A program made the position numbers and the translations under genes. The notes under the pieces were generated by a model that did no database searches, was not told where the DNA came from, and was given only the letters and a program-made list of their open reading frames with translations. A DNA stretch of 16,622 bases, from assembly GCA_036266155.1 (NCBI GenBank), contig DATANR010000101.1:1-16622 (forward strand), given 5' to 3'. Shown in pieces: positions 7,383-14,579 of the stretch. Source of the stretch: SIAJ01 sp036266155. Lineage in GTDB: Bacteria > Planctomycetota > Planctomycetia > Gemmatales > Gemmataceae. Positions within the stretch are counted from its first letter, which is position 1, and the number at the start of each line of letters is the position of its first letter.

Positions 7383-8651
7383 TTATGACACTTGATCAAG
7401 ACCCGTCAGTGTTCCCGTGCTGGTGCTGAACTTGTCCGTCTCGATGCCCAGTCGCTGGAGCATGCTGACGTAGAGATTGCACAACGGTGGCGGGTTGTCC
7501 TCGTTGAAATGCAGATGCTGGCCGTGCTTGAAGCCGCCGCCCGCCAGGAGGACGGGCAAGTTCTTCACCGAATGGCTGCTGCCGTCACCGAGGTTGCTGC
7601 CCAGGAAGACCGTCGTGCGATCCAATAAAGTATCGCTGGCCTCTTTCGACTGTTTCAACTTGGCCAGGAAGTCGCGCAGCGTTTTCATCGTCTCGACTTC
7701 AACGATCTTGAGCTGGCTCAGCTTGTCGGGGTCCTTGCCGTGGTGCGAGAGATCGTGATGGCCCAGTGACACGCCGGGGATCGGCGGCGCGTAGGTCGAG
7801 CCGGCGAGCATGATCGTGATGAGCCGCGTCGAATCGGTTTGCAGCGCCAGGTGCGACAGGTCGAAAAGGAGCCGCGTGCGGCCAATGAGATCGGCCGCAT
7901 TGGGAATGTCTTGCGGCGGCGGAACATTCACCTTGGGCTTTGGCGTCTTGGCCCAGGTTTCGTCGCGGACCAGACGCTGTTCCAACTCGCGGACGCTGGT
8001 GATGTATTCATCAAGCTTGTCGCGATCGTCGGCGCCCAGATTCGATCGCAGGCTTTTTGCCTCATCGCGAACATCGTCCAAAATGCTGCGACCATCTTCG
8101 AGCCGCGTCACCTGAGCCTTCACGTCTTCGAGTTTACCGTCGAGGAACAGTTTGGCAAAAACCTTGGACGGCGAAGTGCTCGCCGGCATGAGCGCCCCGG
8201 TGCGCGTCCAGGAGATACCGGCCCCTTCGCCGGACAGGGCCAAGCTGGAAAAGCGCGTCTGGCCGCCGATCTTCTCGGCCGCGAACTGGTCGAGCGAGAT
8301 AGCGTTGCGGAACCCGGGCCGGCCCGCCCCTTGAATTCCCGTCAAGAAGCTGGCCGACGCTTGATGCGCGAAGCCAGGGCTCATCCCGGCATGCGCCAAG
8401 CCGGAGACGACCGTGAAGTCGCCGCGAAAGTCCTTCAGCACGTTCAGGTAGGTCGTGAGTTCGTAGTCGTTCCCCGTTTTCTCGGGAAAGAAGTCCGGCG
8501 GGTGCAGACCGAGCGGCGTGCAGATGCAGACCATGCGTCGGTTTGGCTTGAGCGATTCACCGGCAAGCGCGCGTGGTGCGAACATGTCAAGCCAAGGCAA
8601 CGCGAGGGACACGCCCGTGGCACGGAGAAAGGTCCGACGATGAACGCTCAT
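7383..8651 (-). CDS. DUF1552 family protein, Tat-exported
   Basis: A 422-residue DUF1552 (PF07586) protein. I chose the ATG at 8651-8649 because it begins MSVHRRTFLRATGVSLAL, a twin-arginine-type signal ending near APRALAGES, and is preceded by GAGGAAAG at good spacing. The open frame extends 42 codons upstream into the neighbouring gene, but that part is not signal-like. Landmarks include MVCICTPLGLHPPDFFPEK after the signal, SGLAHAGMSPGFAHQASASF, SLDQFAAEKIGG, GVSLGHHDLSHHGKD and the C-terminal TTVFLGSNLGDGSSHSVKNL. The family is planctomycete/verrucomicrobial, with distant similarity to DUF1501 and the phosphatase/sulfatase superfamily; its activity is unknown. It begins 31 bases after the PSD2-5 gene, its standard partner, and is the last gene of the minus-strand operon. 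Confidence 0.92.
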   Translation of the reverse strand: MSVHRRTFLRATGVSLALPWLDMFAPRALAGESLKPNRRMVCICTPLGLHPPDFFPEKTGNDYELTTYLNVLKDFRGDFTVVSGLAHAGMSPGFAHQASASFLTGIQGAGRPGFRNAISLDQFAAEKIGGQTRFSSLALSGEGAGISWTRTGALMPASTSPSKVFAKLFLDGKLEDVKAQVTRLEDGRSILDDVRDEAKSLRSNLGADDRDKLDEYITSVRELEQRLVRDETWAKTPKPKVNVPPPQDIPNAADLIGRTRLLFDLSHLALQTDSTRLITIMLAGSTYAPPIPGVSLGHHDLSHHGKDPDKLSQLKIVEVETMKTLRDFLAKLKQSKEASDTLLDRTTVFLGSNLGDGSSHSVKNLPVLLAGGGFKHGQHLHFNEDNPPPLCNLYVSMLQRLGIETDKFSTSTGTLTGLDQVS

Positions 8652-8682
8652 GACAACTTTCCTCGGCGTCCTGATCCGCCAG

Positions 8683-11118
8683 TTACTTTTGCTGAAATAG
8701 CTTGCTCTGCACAATCTCATTGACCAAAGATCGCAGACCATAGTTCTTCGGCTGCACCCTGGCGACAATCGCGTCAACCTCGGTCCGATCCGCTTTTCCA
8801 GGCGCCGCGCCAGTTCCGTAACTCAACAGTTTTTCCGTCAGCGCTCGAGCCAATTGGTCTTTGTCCTTTAACAAGAGCTGCTTAAACTCGTCGATGTTCT
8901 GGAACTTTTGCCCATGGGGCATCACATCGGCGGCGTCCACCGGCAAGCCCTTCTTGTACCGCATCGTTCGGCCATTCACGATCGCCGGGTCGCCCTTGCC
9001 GACGCTGCGGTAATTCTCACGCCAGCCGCCAATGACATCGAAACTCTCCAGAGCAAATCCGGGCGGATCGATCTTGGCATGGCAACTCGCGCACTCAGCT
9101 CGTTCCCGGTGTTTGGCGAGTTGCTCGCGAATCGTCTTCGCGCCGCGGATGTCCGGCTCGACGGCCTCGACGTCCACCGACGGCTTTGGCGGCGGAGTGC
9201 CAAGGATACGGTCGAGCACCCAGGCGCCGCGCAGGACCGGCGACGTCGTCGTGCCGTTGGCCGTGACCTTCATCACGCTCGCCATCGTCAAGACGCCACC
9301 GCGATGGCTGTCCTTGGGCAGCGTCACCTTGCGGAACTCCATTCCCTTGACGCCGGGAATGCCATAGTGCTCCGCCAGCCGGCCGTTGAGCATCGTGAAG
9401 TCGGAGGCGACGAAGTTGGTCAGGCTCAGGTCGTTCTTCAGCACTTCGTCGAAGAAAAGTGTCGTCTCTTTGACCATCGCGACCTTGAGGATGTCGTCGT
9501 ATTCCGGATAGAGCGACGGGTCGGGAGCGGTCGCGTCGATATTGCGGAGCGCGAGCCACTGGCCGACGAAGTTCTCCGTGAACGCGTGGGCCTTTGAATC
9601 ATTCAACATGCGCTCGACTTGTTGTCGAAGCGCGTCGGGATTGTTAAGTTTGCCTTGCTCCGCCAATCGCAGCAGTTCGTCATCCGGCATCGAACTCCAC
9701 AGGAAGTATGACAACCGGCTCGCCAGTGCGAAATCATCGAGCTTGCCGGGCTTTTCACGCAAGAAGAGAAAGCCGGGCGACACCAGCACAGCCTTCAAGC
9801 CAGTCCGCATAGCAGTTTCAAACGAGGCTTTCGCGTCCAGCTTTGCCTTCACGCGCGCAAGAACCGGCTTTACCTCGTCGTCGGTTACGGCCCGTCGAAA
9901 TGCGCGACGCATAAAGTCCTTGAGCAGCCGTTCAGCATCAGCAATCGGCTGTTTGGACACGACCTCGACGCGACTCTTGTCCTCCGCGGTCGACGCCGGA
10001 CCTTGCGGCTGATTGCCAAATACCTTGCGGTGGCTGGGCGGCGGCCAGGTGTCGTGCAGCGGACCTTCGATGTCGATCCATTGCACCGCCAGGCCCGGTC
10101 CCTTGTAGTCCTCAGCGCCCGCCTTTTCGATGACGGGCGGCGTCACGCCAAGGCCGTCGACGACGATGCGAGCAAAGTTCTTGGCTTCGAGTTGATCGGT
10201 AAACTCGATCACGGTCGGCTTGCCCGGTGGAACTTCAAAGTAGCCGATGATGCGTTCCTCGGTCACGGCACCAAAGGTGCCGGCCGTCACGTGAAAGGTC
10301 ACCGGCTTGTCCGTCTGAAACGCGTACGCGGAAATGCGGAACCGATAGTTGCCGCGGAAATGCGTAAAGAAGTTCCACAGCGTGACCTGGATGTTCGCCG
10401 ACACCCACGAGCTGAAGATCGCGACCGCATCCTCCAGGTGCCGATAAACGCTGCCCTTCGGCTTGACCGATTTTTCATCCTTGATGTCGAAGCGCTTCTT
10501 GATCATCCACGGCTTTGGACCGTTCACGATCGCCGCGTCGAGGACTTTGTCGGCCGCTTCGAGGTATTGCTCCATCAAGAATGACGACACGTGCAACGAT
10601 TCGGCACTGTTGTCGAAGCCGTTTGTCGCGGAGTCGGCCGGCAGAACATCCTTCAAATCGATCTCGACTCCCAACAAATCGCGGATGGTGTTCTCGTACT
10701 CGGCCCGATTCAAGCGGCGCAGACCAACACGCCCTTGAGCGGCACCCACCTGCTCCACGCGCTCGCTGATCCAGTTTGTCAACGCCTTTGCATCCTGAAC
10801 CGGCGGACGCGGCTTTTCCTTGGGTGGCATGGCGCCGGACTTGACTTGCTCAAGGACTGTCAGCCACTTGTCGCGATTCACTCGAGAGTCGAAGTCCTGC
10901 GTCAAACTATCGACGCGAAAGTTGCCTTTCGGCTTGTTCCCGGAGTGACACGACTGGCAATGCTGCTTCAGAAATGTACTTGCCGACTCACTGGCACGAT
11001 CCGGATCCGGATCGGCGGTGCGCACGGATGGGCCAGTCGTGCCCAGGCAACAACCGACGACTCCCACGACGACAATGATCGCTCGTCGTCGAGTCGGTAC
11101 GAACTGTCTCAAGGTCAT
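8683..11118 (-). CDS. Secreted PSCyt1-PSD3-PSD5-PSD4-PSCyt3-PSD2 protein (DUF1587/1595/1592/1588/1585)
   Basis: An 811-residue exported dihaem protein. The N-terminus RRRAIIVVVGVVGCCLG is a signal peptide or signal anchor. A PSCyt1-like haem site CQSCH lies at 54-58 (FLKQHCQSCHSGNKPKGN). PSD3 (DUF1587) covers about 132-197 (GLRRLNRAEYENTIRDLLGV). A beta-rich, carbohydrate-module-like stretch lies about 210-345. PSD5 (DUF1595) follows near 390-430 (RRAFRRAVTDDEV). PSD4 (DUF1592) covers about 430-570 (LASRLSYFLWSSMPDDELL). PSCyt3 (DUF1588) holds a second haem site, CASCHAKIDPPGFALESFD, from 676. PSD2 (DUF1585) closes the protein (LARALTEKLLSYGTG). This is the full family order. The gene lies 63 bases after the hydrolase gene and 31 before DUF1552, so one transcript is likely. 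AGGTGA precedes the ATG. Electron transfer at the cell surface coupled to polymer breakdown has been proposed for such proteins; I regard that as inference. Confidence 0.93.
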   Translation of the reverse strand: MTLRQFVPTRRRAIIVVVGVVGCCLGTTGPSVRTADPDPDRASESASTFLKQHCQSCHSGNKPKGNFRVDSLTQDFDSRVNRDKWLTVLEQVKSGAMPPKEKPRPPVQDAKALTNWISERVEQVGAAQGRVGLRRLNRAEYENTIRDLLGVEIDLKDVLPADSATNGFDNSAESLHVSSFLMEQYLEAADKVLDAAIVNGPKPWMIKKRFDIKDEKSVKPKGSVYRHLEDAVAIFSSWVSANIQVTLWNFFTHFRGNYRFRISAYAFQTDKPVTFHVTAGTFGAVTEERIIGYFEVPPGKPTVIEFTDQLEAKNFARIVVDGLGVTPPVIEKAGAEDYKGPGLAVQWIDIEGPLHDTWPPPSHRKVFGNQPQGPASTAEDKSRVEVVSKQPIADAERLLKDFMRRAFRRAVTDDEVKPVLARVKAKLDAKASFETAMRTGLKAVLVSPGFLFLREKPGKLDDFALASRLSYFLWSSMPDDELLRLAEQGKLNNPDALRQQVERMLNDSKAHAFTENFVGQWLALRNIDATAPDPSLYPEYDDILKVAMVKETTLFFDEVLKNDLSLTNFVASDFTMLNGRLAEHYGIPGVKGMEFRKVTLPKDSHRGGVLTMASVMKVTANGTTTSPVLRGAWVLDRILGTPPPKPSVDVEAVEPDIRGAKTIREQLAKHRERAECASCHAKIDPPGFALESFDVIGGWRENYRSVGKGDPAIVNGRTMRYKKGLPVDAADVMPHGQKFQNIDEFKQLLLKDKDQLARALTEKLLSYGTGAAPGKADRTEVDAIVARVQPKNYGLRSLVNEIVQSKLFQQK

Positions 11119-11181
11119 TCTTCACCTGCGTGTCGGGCAACGCCACAGTGTTGAGTAGTCTACCCGATCCACGGCTCCGGT

Positions 11182-12090
11182 TCACTTCTTCAATGCCTTG
11201 TCGATGAACTCGAACAACGCCTTGGTCGCCGCATCGTCGGGCAGACCGATATCGGCGTTCACCTTGTTGTGCGTGGTCTCCTTGGCGCCGAACACGGTAA
11301 CCGTGACTCCGGCCTCTTTGAGCACGTTCCCGAGTCGCTGGGCCTGTGCCGTCGTGTCCGGATGGTTCGCGACATGGAGAATGAAGAACGGCGGGATGCC
11401 CTTGTCCTTGGCGACGTGCGTGACGGCGGAGAAATCCTTATGTTTTTCCGGGTCGTTGCCGAATTTTTCGCGATGGCCGAATTTGGCCTTCGGAAGGTCA
11501 TGCGCCTTCCAGCGTGCCTCCGCCGTGGCAATGATGGCCGGCACGTCGAACGTGTCGCCGTCGACGGGCACGCACGCCTTGGTGATCGCCAGCGACAAGC
11601 CTTCGGCCTTCAAATAACGATCGTCGGTGCAGATCAGCGCGGCAAGCTGAGCGCCCGCCGAATGGCCCATGACCAGCAGACGATTCGGATCGCCACCGAA
11701 TTCGGCTATGTGATCGTGGACCCAGCGTGCCGCCTTCGCGACGTCTTGCACGATGGTCGCCATGTCAACGGCTGGCAGAAGCCGATAGTTGATCGAGACG
11801 AAAACAAACCCCTTCTCCACGAAGACCAGCGGCTTGATCTGCACGTCCGATTTGTCACCTGCCTGCCAGCCGCCGCCGTGGATCCAAAAGACCACCGGCA
11901 GGTTCTTAGCGTCCTTCGGCGAATAAACATCAAGGACGTGTCGGGCATCGCCTTTGTCGACGTAGGCGATGTCCTTCTTGACATTCGCTATGCGCGGCTC
12001 TTGGTCGGCGACCGCGACGTGGCAGGGACCGAATGTCAACATCGCAATTCCCAAGCGAAGGACTGACTGTCTCACGGCGTGCGTCCTCAT
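11182..12090 (-). CDS. Secreted alpha/beta hydrolase, esterase/lipase-like (BD-FAE/HSL type)
   Basis: A 302-residue exported serine hydrolase. The signal peptide is about residues 1-28 (LRLGIAMLTFGPCHVAVA, then DQEP). The oxyanion-hole motif HGGGW is at 71-75 and the nucleophile elbow GHSAG at 142-146, giving catalytic Ser144. The likely acid is Asp245 in HVANHPDT and the likely base His274 in KETTHNKVN. The HGGGW motif and size place it with carboxylesterase, BD-FAE and hormone-sensitive-lipase-like enzymes, which typically cleave acyl or feruloyl esters on polysaccharides or small esters; the substrate cannot be told. It is the first gene of the probable minus-strand operon, divergent from the sulfatase gene across about 320 bases. 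No good ribosome site precedes the ATG, which is not unusual in this phylum. An overlapping out-of-frame ATG lies 5 bases upstream. Confidence 0.92.
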   Translation of the reverse strand: MRTHAVRQSVLRLGIAMLTFGPCHVAVADQEPRIANVKKDIAYVDKGDARHVLDVYSPKDAKNLPVVFWIHGGGWQAGDKSDVQIKPLVFVEKGFVFVSINYRLLPAVDMATIVQDVAKAARWVHDHIAEFGGDPNRLLVMGHSAGAQLAALICTDDRYLKAEGLSLAITKACVPVDGDTFDVPAIIATAEARWKAHDLPKAKFGHREKFGNDPEKHKDFSAVTHVAKDKGIPPFFILHVANHPDTTAQAQRLGNVLKEAGVTVTVFGAKETTHNKVNADIGLPDDAATKALFEFIDKALKK

Positions 12091-12408
12091 TTCATCAGGT
12101 GATCGCGTCGAACGAGGGGATGTAATAGCGTTCTATGCGAACCCACGTCGCCCAGAATCATAAAACACCGGCGTGTCGCCAAATCCCCATGGTGGGGAGA
12201 GATTGCCAAGAGAGATTGCCAAACACATATGGGGGGTTGGCAATCTCTCACGCGATTTTTCGCCATTTCCGATTGCGGCGACAAGGCTTACATCAAAAAT
12301 CGACGAGCGCAAATTCTAGCGCCAGGAACCTCGGTTTTTCGCTCCGAGAGACGCCCCGAGCCCGCGACCGTGAAACGAAATGCAATCAATTGTCAGGAGT
12401 CGACACCC
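12091..12408. promoter_or_regulatory. Divergent intergenic region between hydrolase operon and sulfatase
   Basis: This 318-base region must contain the promoters for both the minus-strand hydrolase/PSD/DUF1552 operon and the plus-strand sulfatase gene. I cannot place convincing -35/-10 boxes. Its centre holds a striking tandem-plus-inverted 13-base repeat (12197-12249) next to a CCCCAT/ATGGGG pair, which could be an operator for joint control. The open frame of the sulfatase extends back through part of this region from 12229, but that stretch has no signal-peptide or domain character. Confidence 0.5.
12197..12249. repeat. Tandem direct plus inverted 13-base repeat in a divergent promoter region
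   Basis: GAGAGATTGCCAA occurs exactly at 12197-12209 and immediately again at 12210-12222, and its exact complement TTGGCAATCTCTC is at 12237-12249. The second and third copies form a perfect 13-bp stem with a 14-base loop containing six Gs; the first copy is an alternative partner for the same inverted arm. CCCCAT at 12185-12190 can pair with ATGGGG at 12229-12234. Mutually exclusive pairings suggest either a switchable RNA structure or a multi-site operator. No known element is recognised. Confidence 0.6.
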
Positions 12409-14295
12409 ATGATTCGAATTCCACTTGCGACAGTTGTCCTGCTGACGTTGTGCCTGTTCTCGCCGGCAAACGCCGTCGGCGAAACCAAGCCCAACATCGT
12501 CATCATCTTCATCGACGACTTAGGCTACGCTGACATCGGCCCGTTCGGCGCGACCAAACAGAAGACGCCGAACCTCGACCGCATGGCCGCCGAGGGGATG
12601 AAACTCACGAACTTCTACGCGGCGCCGGTTTGCTCCGTGTCCCGCGCCCAGATGATGACCGGCTGTTATGGCGTCCGTGTTTCCGTACCTGGTGTTTACG
12701 GACCGGGCGGCGGACCGGGGCTCAATCCCAAGGAATTCACGATCGCACGGCGACTCAAGGAGTATGGCTATGCCACGCAGTGCGTCGGCAAATGGCACCT
12801 CGGCGACCAGCCGGAGTTTTTGCCCACTAAGCATGGCTTCGATCACTATCTCGGCATCCCTTACTCGAACGATATGCAGCGCAAGGCAAAGGCAACAGGT
12901 CAGAACGTCGTGCCGCTGGTCCGCGACGATAAGGTGCAGGAGTTGCTCACCGACGAACAGCAAGACAAGATCGTCGAACGCTACACGGAAGAGGCGGTCG
13001 GGTTCATTAAGGCGAATAAGGACAAGCCGTTCTTTCTGTACTTGCCGCACAGTGCCGTCCATGTCCCCATTCACCCTGGCGAGAAGTTCCGCGGCAAGTC
13101 CAACAACGGGCGCTATGGCGACTGGGTCGAAGAAGTCGACTGGAGTGTCGGTCAGGTGATGGATACTTTGCGTGATCTGAAGCTCGCGGAGCGAACTTTC
13201 GTACTCTTCACCAGCGACAACGGCCCCTGGCTCGTCAAAGGCGCCGATGCCGGGAGCGCACTGCCCTTGCGCGGCGGCAAGGCCAGCACCTGGGAAGGCG
13301 GCATGCGCGAGCCGACGCTCGCCTGGTGGCCCGGCAAGATTGCTGCGAAAAGTGTGAGCGACGTCGTTGCCGGAACGATCGACGTATTGCCGACGTGCAT
13401 CACGATCGCCGGCGGCAAAGTGCCCGCGGTGCCGGTGATCGATGGCCGCGATCTGTCGCCCGTTCTCTTCGGCACGAGCAAGGAATCGCCGCGCGAGGCC
13501 CAGTATTACTTCCTGGGCTACAACCTGCAAGCGGTTCGTCAGGGCCCGTGGAAACTGGCAATCGTGCCGCAACTGGATCCCGCCCAGAAGGACACGGCGG
13601 AGGCATCCAAGACGAATCCGCGGCTTTACAATCTCGTCGATGACATTGGCGAAACGACCAATGTCGCCGATCAGCACCCCGAGATCGTTGCGAAGCTGAC
13701 GGTCCTCGCGACGAAGATGAACGACGAGATCGGTGGTCAAAATCCAAAGTCCCGTCGGCCCGCGGGCATCGTTGCCAATCCAAAAGGCCTGTATCCGTTT
13801 GAGGAGCCTAAGGTCAAAGCCAAGGAGCCGGTGAAGCCCGCGGCGCTCGAATCGTTGAAACCCGGCGACGCCGTGCCGTCGGCCGCCGGCCCGCAGATCG
13901 GCGGCAAGCCATTCACGTTGAGTTGCCAGGTCGAGACCGACCTGCGGGATACCGTGATCGTCGCTCACGGCGGCACGACGTACGGCTACGCGTTGCACTT
14001 GAAGGACGGCCACGTGGTCTTCTCCGTGCGAACGGGACTGAACGAGGTTACTGACATTCAATCGGAATTGACCAAGGGACCGGTGAAGATCATTGCGAGC
14101 CTCATGAAAGATGGAGCAATGACGCTCAAGGTTGGCGAACTGGCAGCAGTCGTCGGCAAGGCGCCGGGCGTGATCTCGAAGCAACCGGGAGAAAACTTCT
14201 GCGTCGGCCACGACAATGGTGAGCCGGTAGCGAAGTATTCCAAGGTTCAGCCATTTGTGGGGAAGATCGCGGATTTGAAGGTGAACATTCCTTAA
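12409..14295 (+). CDS. Secreted sulfatase with C-terminal beta-sandwich domain
   Basis: A 628-residue exported type I sulfatase hydrolysing sulfate esters. I chose the ATG at 12409 because it gives a signal peptide (MIRIPLATVVLLTLCLFSPA, cut near NAVGE) and has AGGAG nine bases upstream; the frame is open 60 codons further back. The catalytic domain spans about 27-440. Metal residues Asp36/Asp37 lie in IDDLGYAD, the active-site motif is CSVSRAQMMTG with Cys75, and KWH is at 128-130. His214 and His218 lie in LPHSAVHVP, Asp270/Asn271 in TSDNGPW, and Lys291 in RGGKASTWEGG. Cys75 would be converted to formylglycine, but the motif has Val where Pro is canonical (C-x-P-x-R). After a linker, residues about 499-627 form a beta-rich domain resembling lectin/LamG-like jelly rolls. 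A REP-like element follows the stop. The substrate is unknown. Confidence 0.93.
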   Translation: MIRIPLATVVLLTLCLFSPANAVGETKPNIVIIFIDDLGYADIGPFGATKQKTPNLDRMAAEGMKLTNFYAAPVCSVSRAQMMTGCYGVRVSVPGVYGPGGGPGLNPKEFTIARRLKEYGYATQCVGKWHLGDQPEFLPTKHGFDHYLGIPYSNDMQRKAKATGQNVVPLVRDDKVQELLTDEQQDKIVERYTEEAVGFIKANKDKPFFLYLPHSAVHVPIHPGEKFRGKSNNGRYGDWVEEVDWSVGQVMDTLRDLKLAERTFVLFTSDNGPWLVKGADAGSALPLRGGKASTWEGGMREPTLAWWPGKIAAKSVSDVVAGTIDVLPTCITIAGGKVPAVPVIDGRDLSPVLFGTSKESPREAQYYFLGYNLQAVRQGPWKLAIVPQLDPAQKDTAEASKTNPRLYNLVDDIGETTNVADQHPEIVAKLTVLATKMNDEIGGQNPKSRRPAGIVANPKGLYPFEEPKVKAKEPVKPAALESLKPGDAVPSAAGPQIGGKPFTLSCQVETDLRDTVIVAHGGTTYGYALHLKDGHVVFSVRTGLNEVTDIQSELTKGPVKIIASLMKDGAMTLKVGELAAVVGKAPGVISKQPGENFCVGHDNGEPVAKYSKVQPFVGKIADLKVNIP

Positions 14296-14306
14296 TGCAG
14301 CGCGAC

Positions 14307-14373
14307 GGCGAGCGGAGCACCGTAAGGTGCCCGATAATGTCTTCATCGGGCACCTTACGGTGCTCCGCTCGCC
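14307..14373. repeat. REP-like long inverted repeat, copy 1, just after the sulfatase stop
   Basis: Two perfectly complementary 29-base arms (14307-14335 and 14345-14373) flank a 9-base spacer AATGTCTTC. Each arm can also fold by itself into GCACC-GTAA-GGTGC, a stem capped by GTAA. It begins 12 bases after the sulfatase stop codon. The same element, with altered but still pairing inner stems, recurs at 16580. It probably acts as a bidirectional terminator or mRNA stabiliser and may be a mobile REP/BIME-type unit; there is no long T-run. Confidence 0.8.
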
Positions 14374-14463
14374 AACTCGGCAATTGCTGCACAGCCTCCC
14401 CGCGAGAGGTTGGTAAGGCTTGCCGGGACCGAAGCGAGCTAGTCCACCGTGAAGCTCTGCCTT

Positions 14464-14482
14464 CTTCTCGCGGAGCGAGAAG
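14464..14482. repeat. 8-bp hairpin with GGA loop
   Basis: CTTCTCGC (14464-14471) and GCGAGAAG (14475-14482) pair perfectly around GGA. It lies about 100 bases before the chosen start of the fusion enzyme. It may be another small dispersed repeat or a leader hairpin; only the pairing is certain. Confidence 0.4.
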
Positions 14483-14579
14483 GCTACCATGCGGCCCTGT
14501 CACCGTCCGCGAAACCTCGTTACCCACAAATGGGTATAACGACCGAATGACCGCACCTCAGACTGGGAGTCTTTGGCTT

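Larger units (their letters stand above)
14296..14579. other. Intergenic region rich in hairpins between sulfatase and fusion enzyme
   Basis: About 280 bases. It starts with the REP-like inverted repeat (14307-14373), then shows a hairpin CTTCTCGC-GGA-GCGAGAAG (14464-14482) and TACCCA-CAAA-TGGGTA (14521-14536). The frame of the downstream gene is open throughout, starting at an ATG that overlaps the sulfatase stop, but its translation here is repeat-derived and has no signal-peptide character, so I treat the region as non-coding. Confidence 0.6.

Noticed and set aside
7839..8723. 294-residue plus-strand open frame opposite DUF1552
   Set aside because: It starts inside the DUF1552 gene and has no recognisable motif; the minus strand has the Tat signal and family landmarks.
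12229..12408. Upstream start for the sulfatase, adding 60 residues
   Set aside because: It would place the signal peptide internally and translate the repeat region; ATG 12409 has a ribosome site and a proper signal peptide.
12520..14490. 656-residue minus-strand open frame across the sulfatase gene
   Set aside because: Very long, but its translation is arginine/leucine-rich without domains and mirrors the codon pattern of the clear sulfatase frame.
14295..14579. Start of the fusion enzyme overlapping the sulfatase stop
   Set aside because: The extra 95 residues translate the REP-like element and hairpins and bury the signal peptide.
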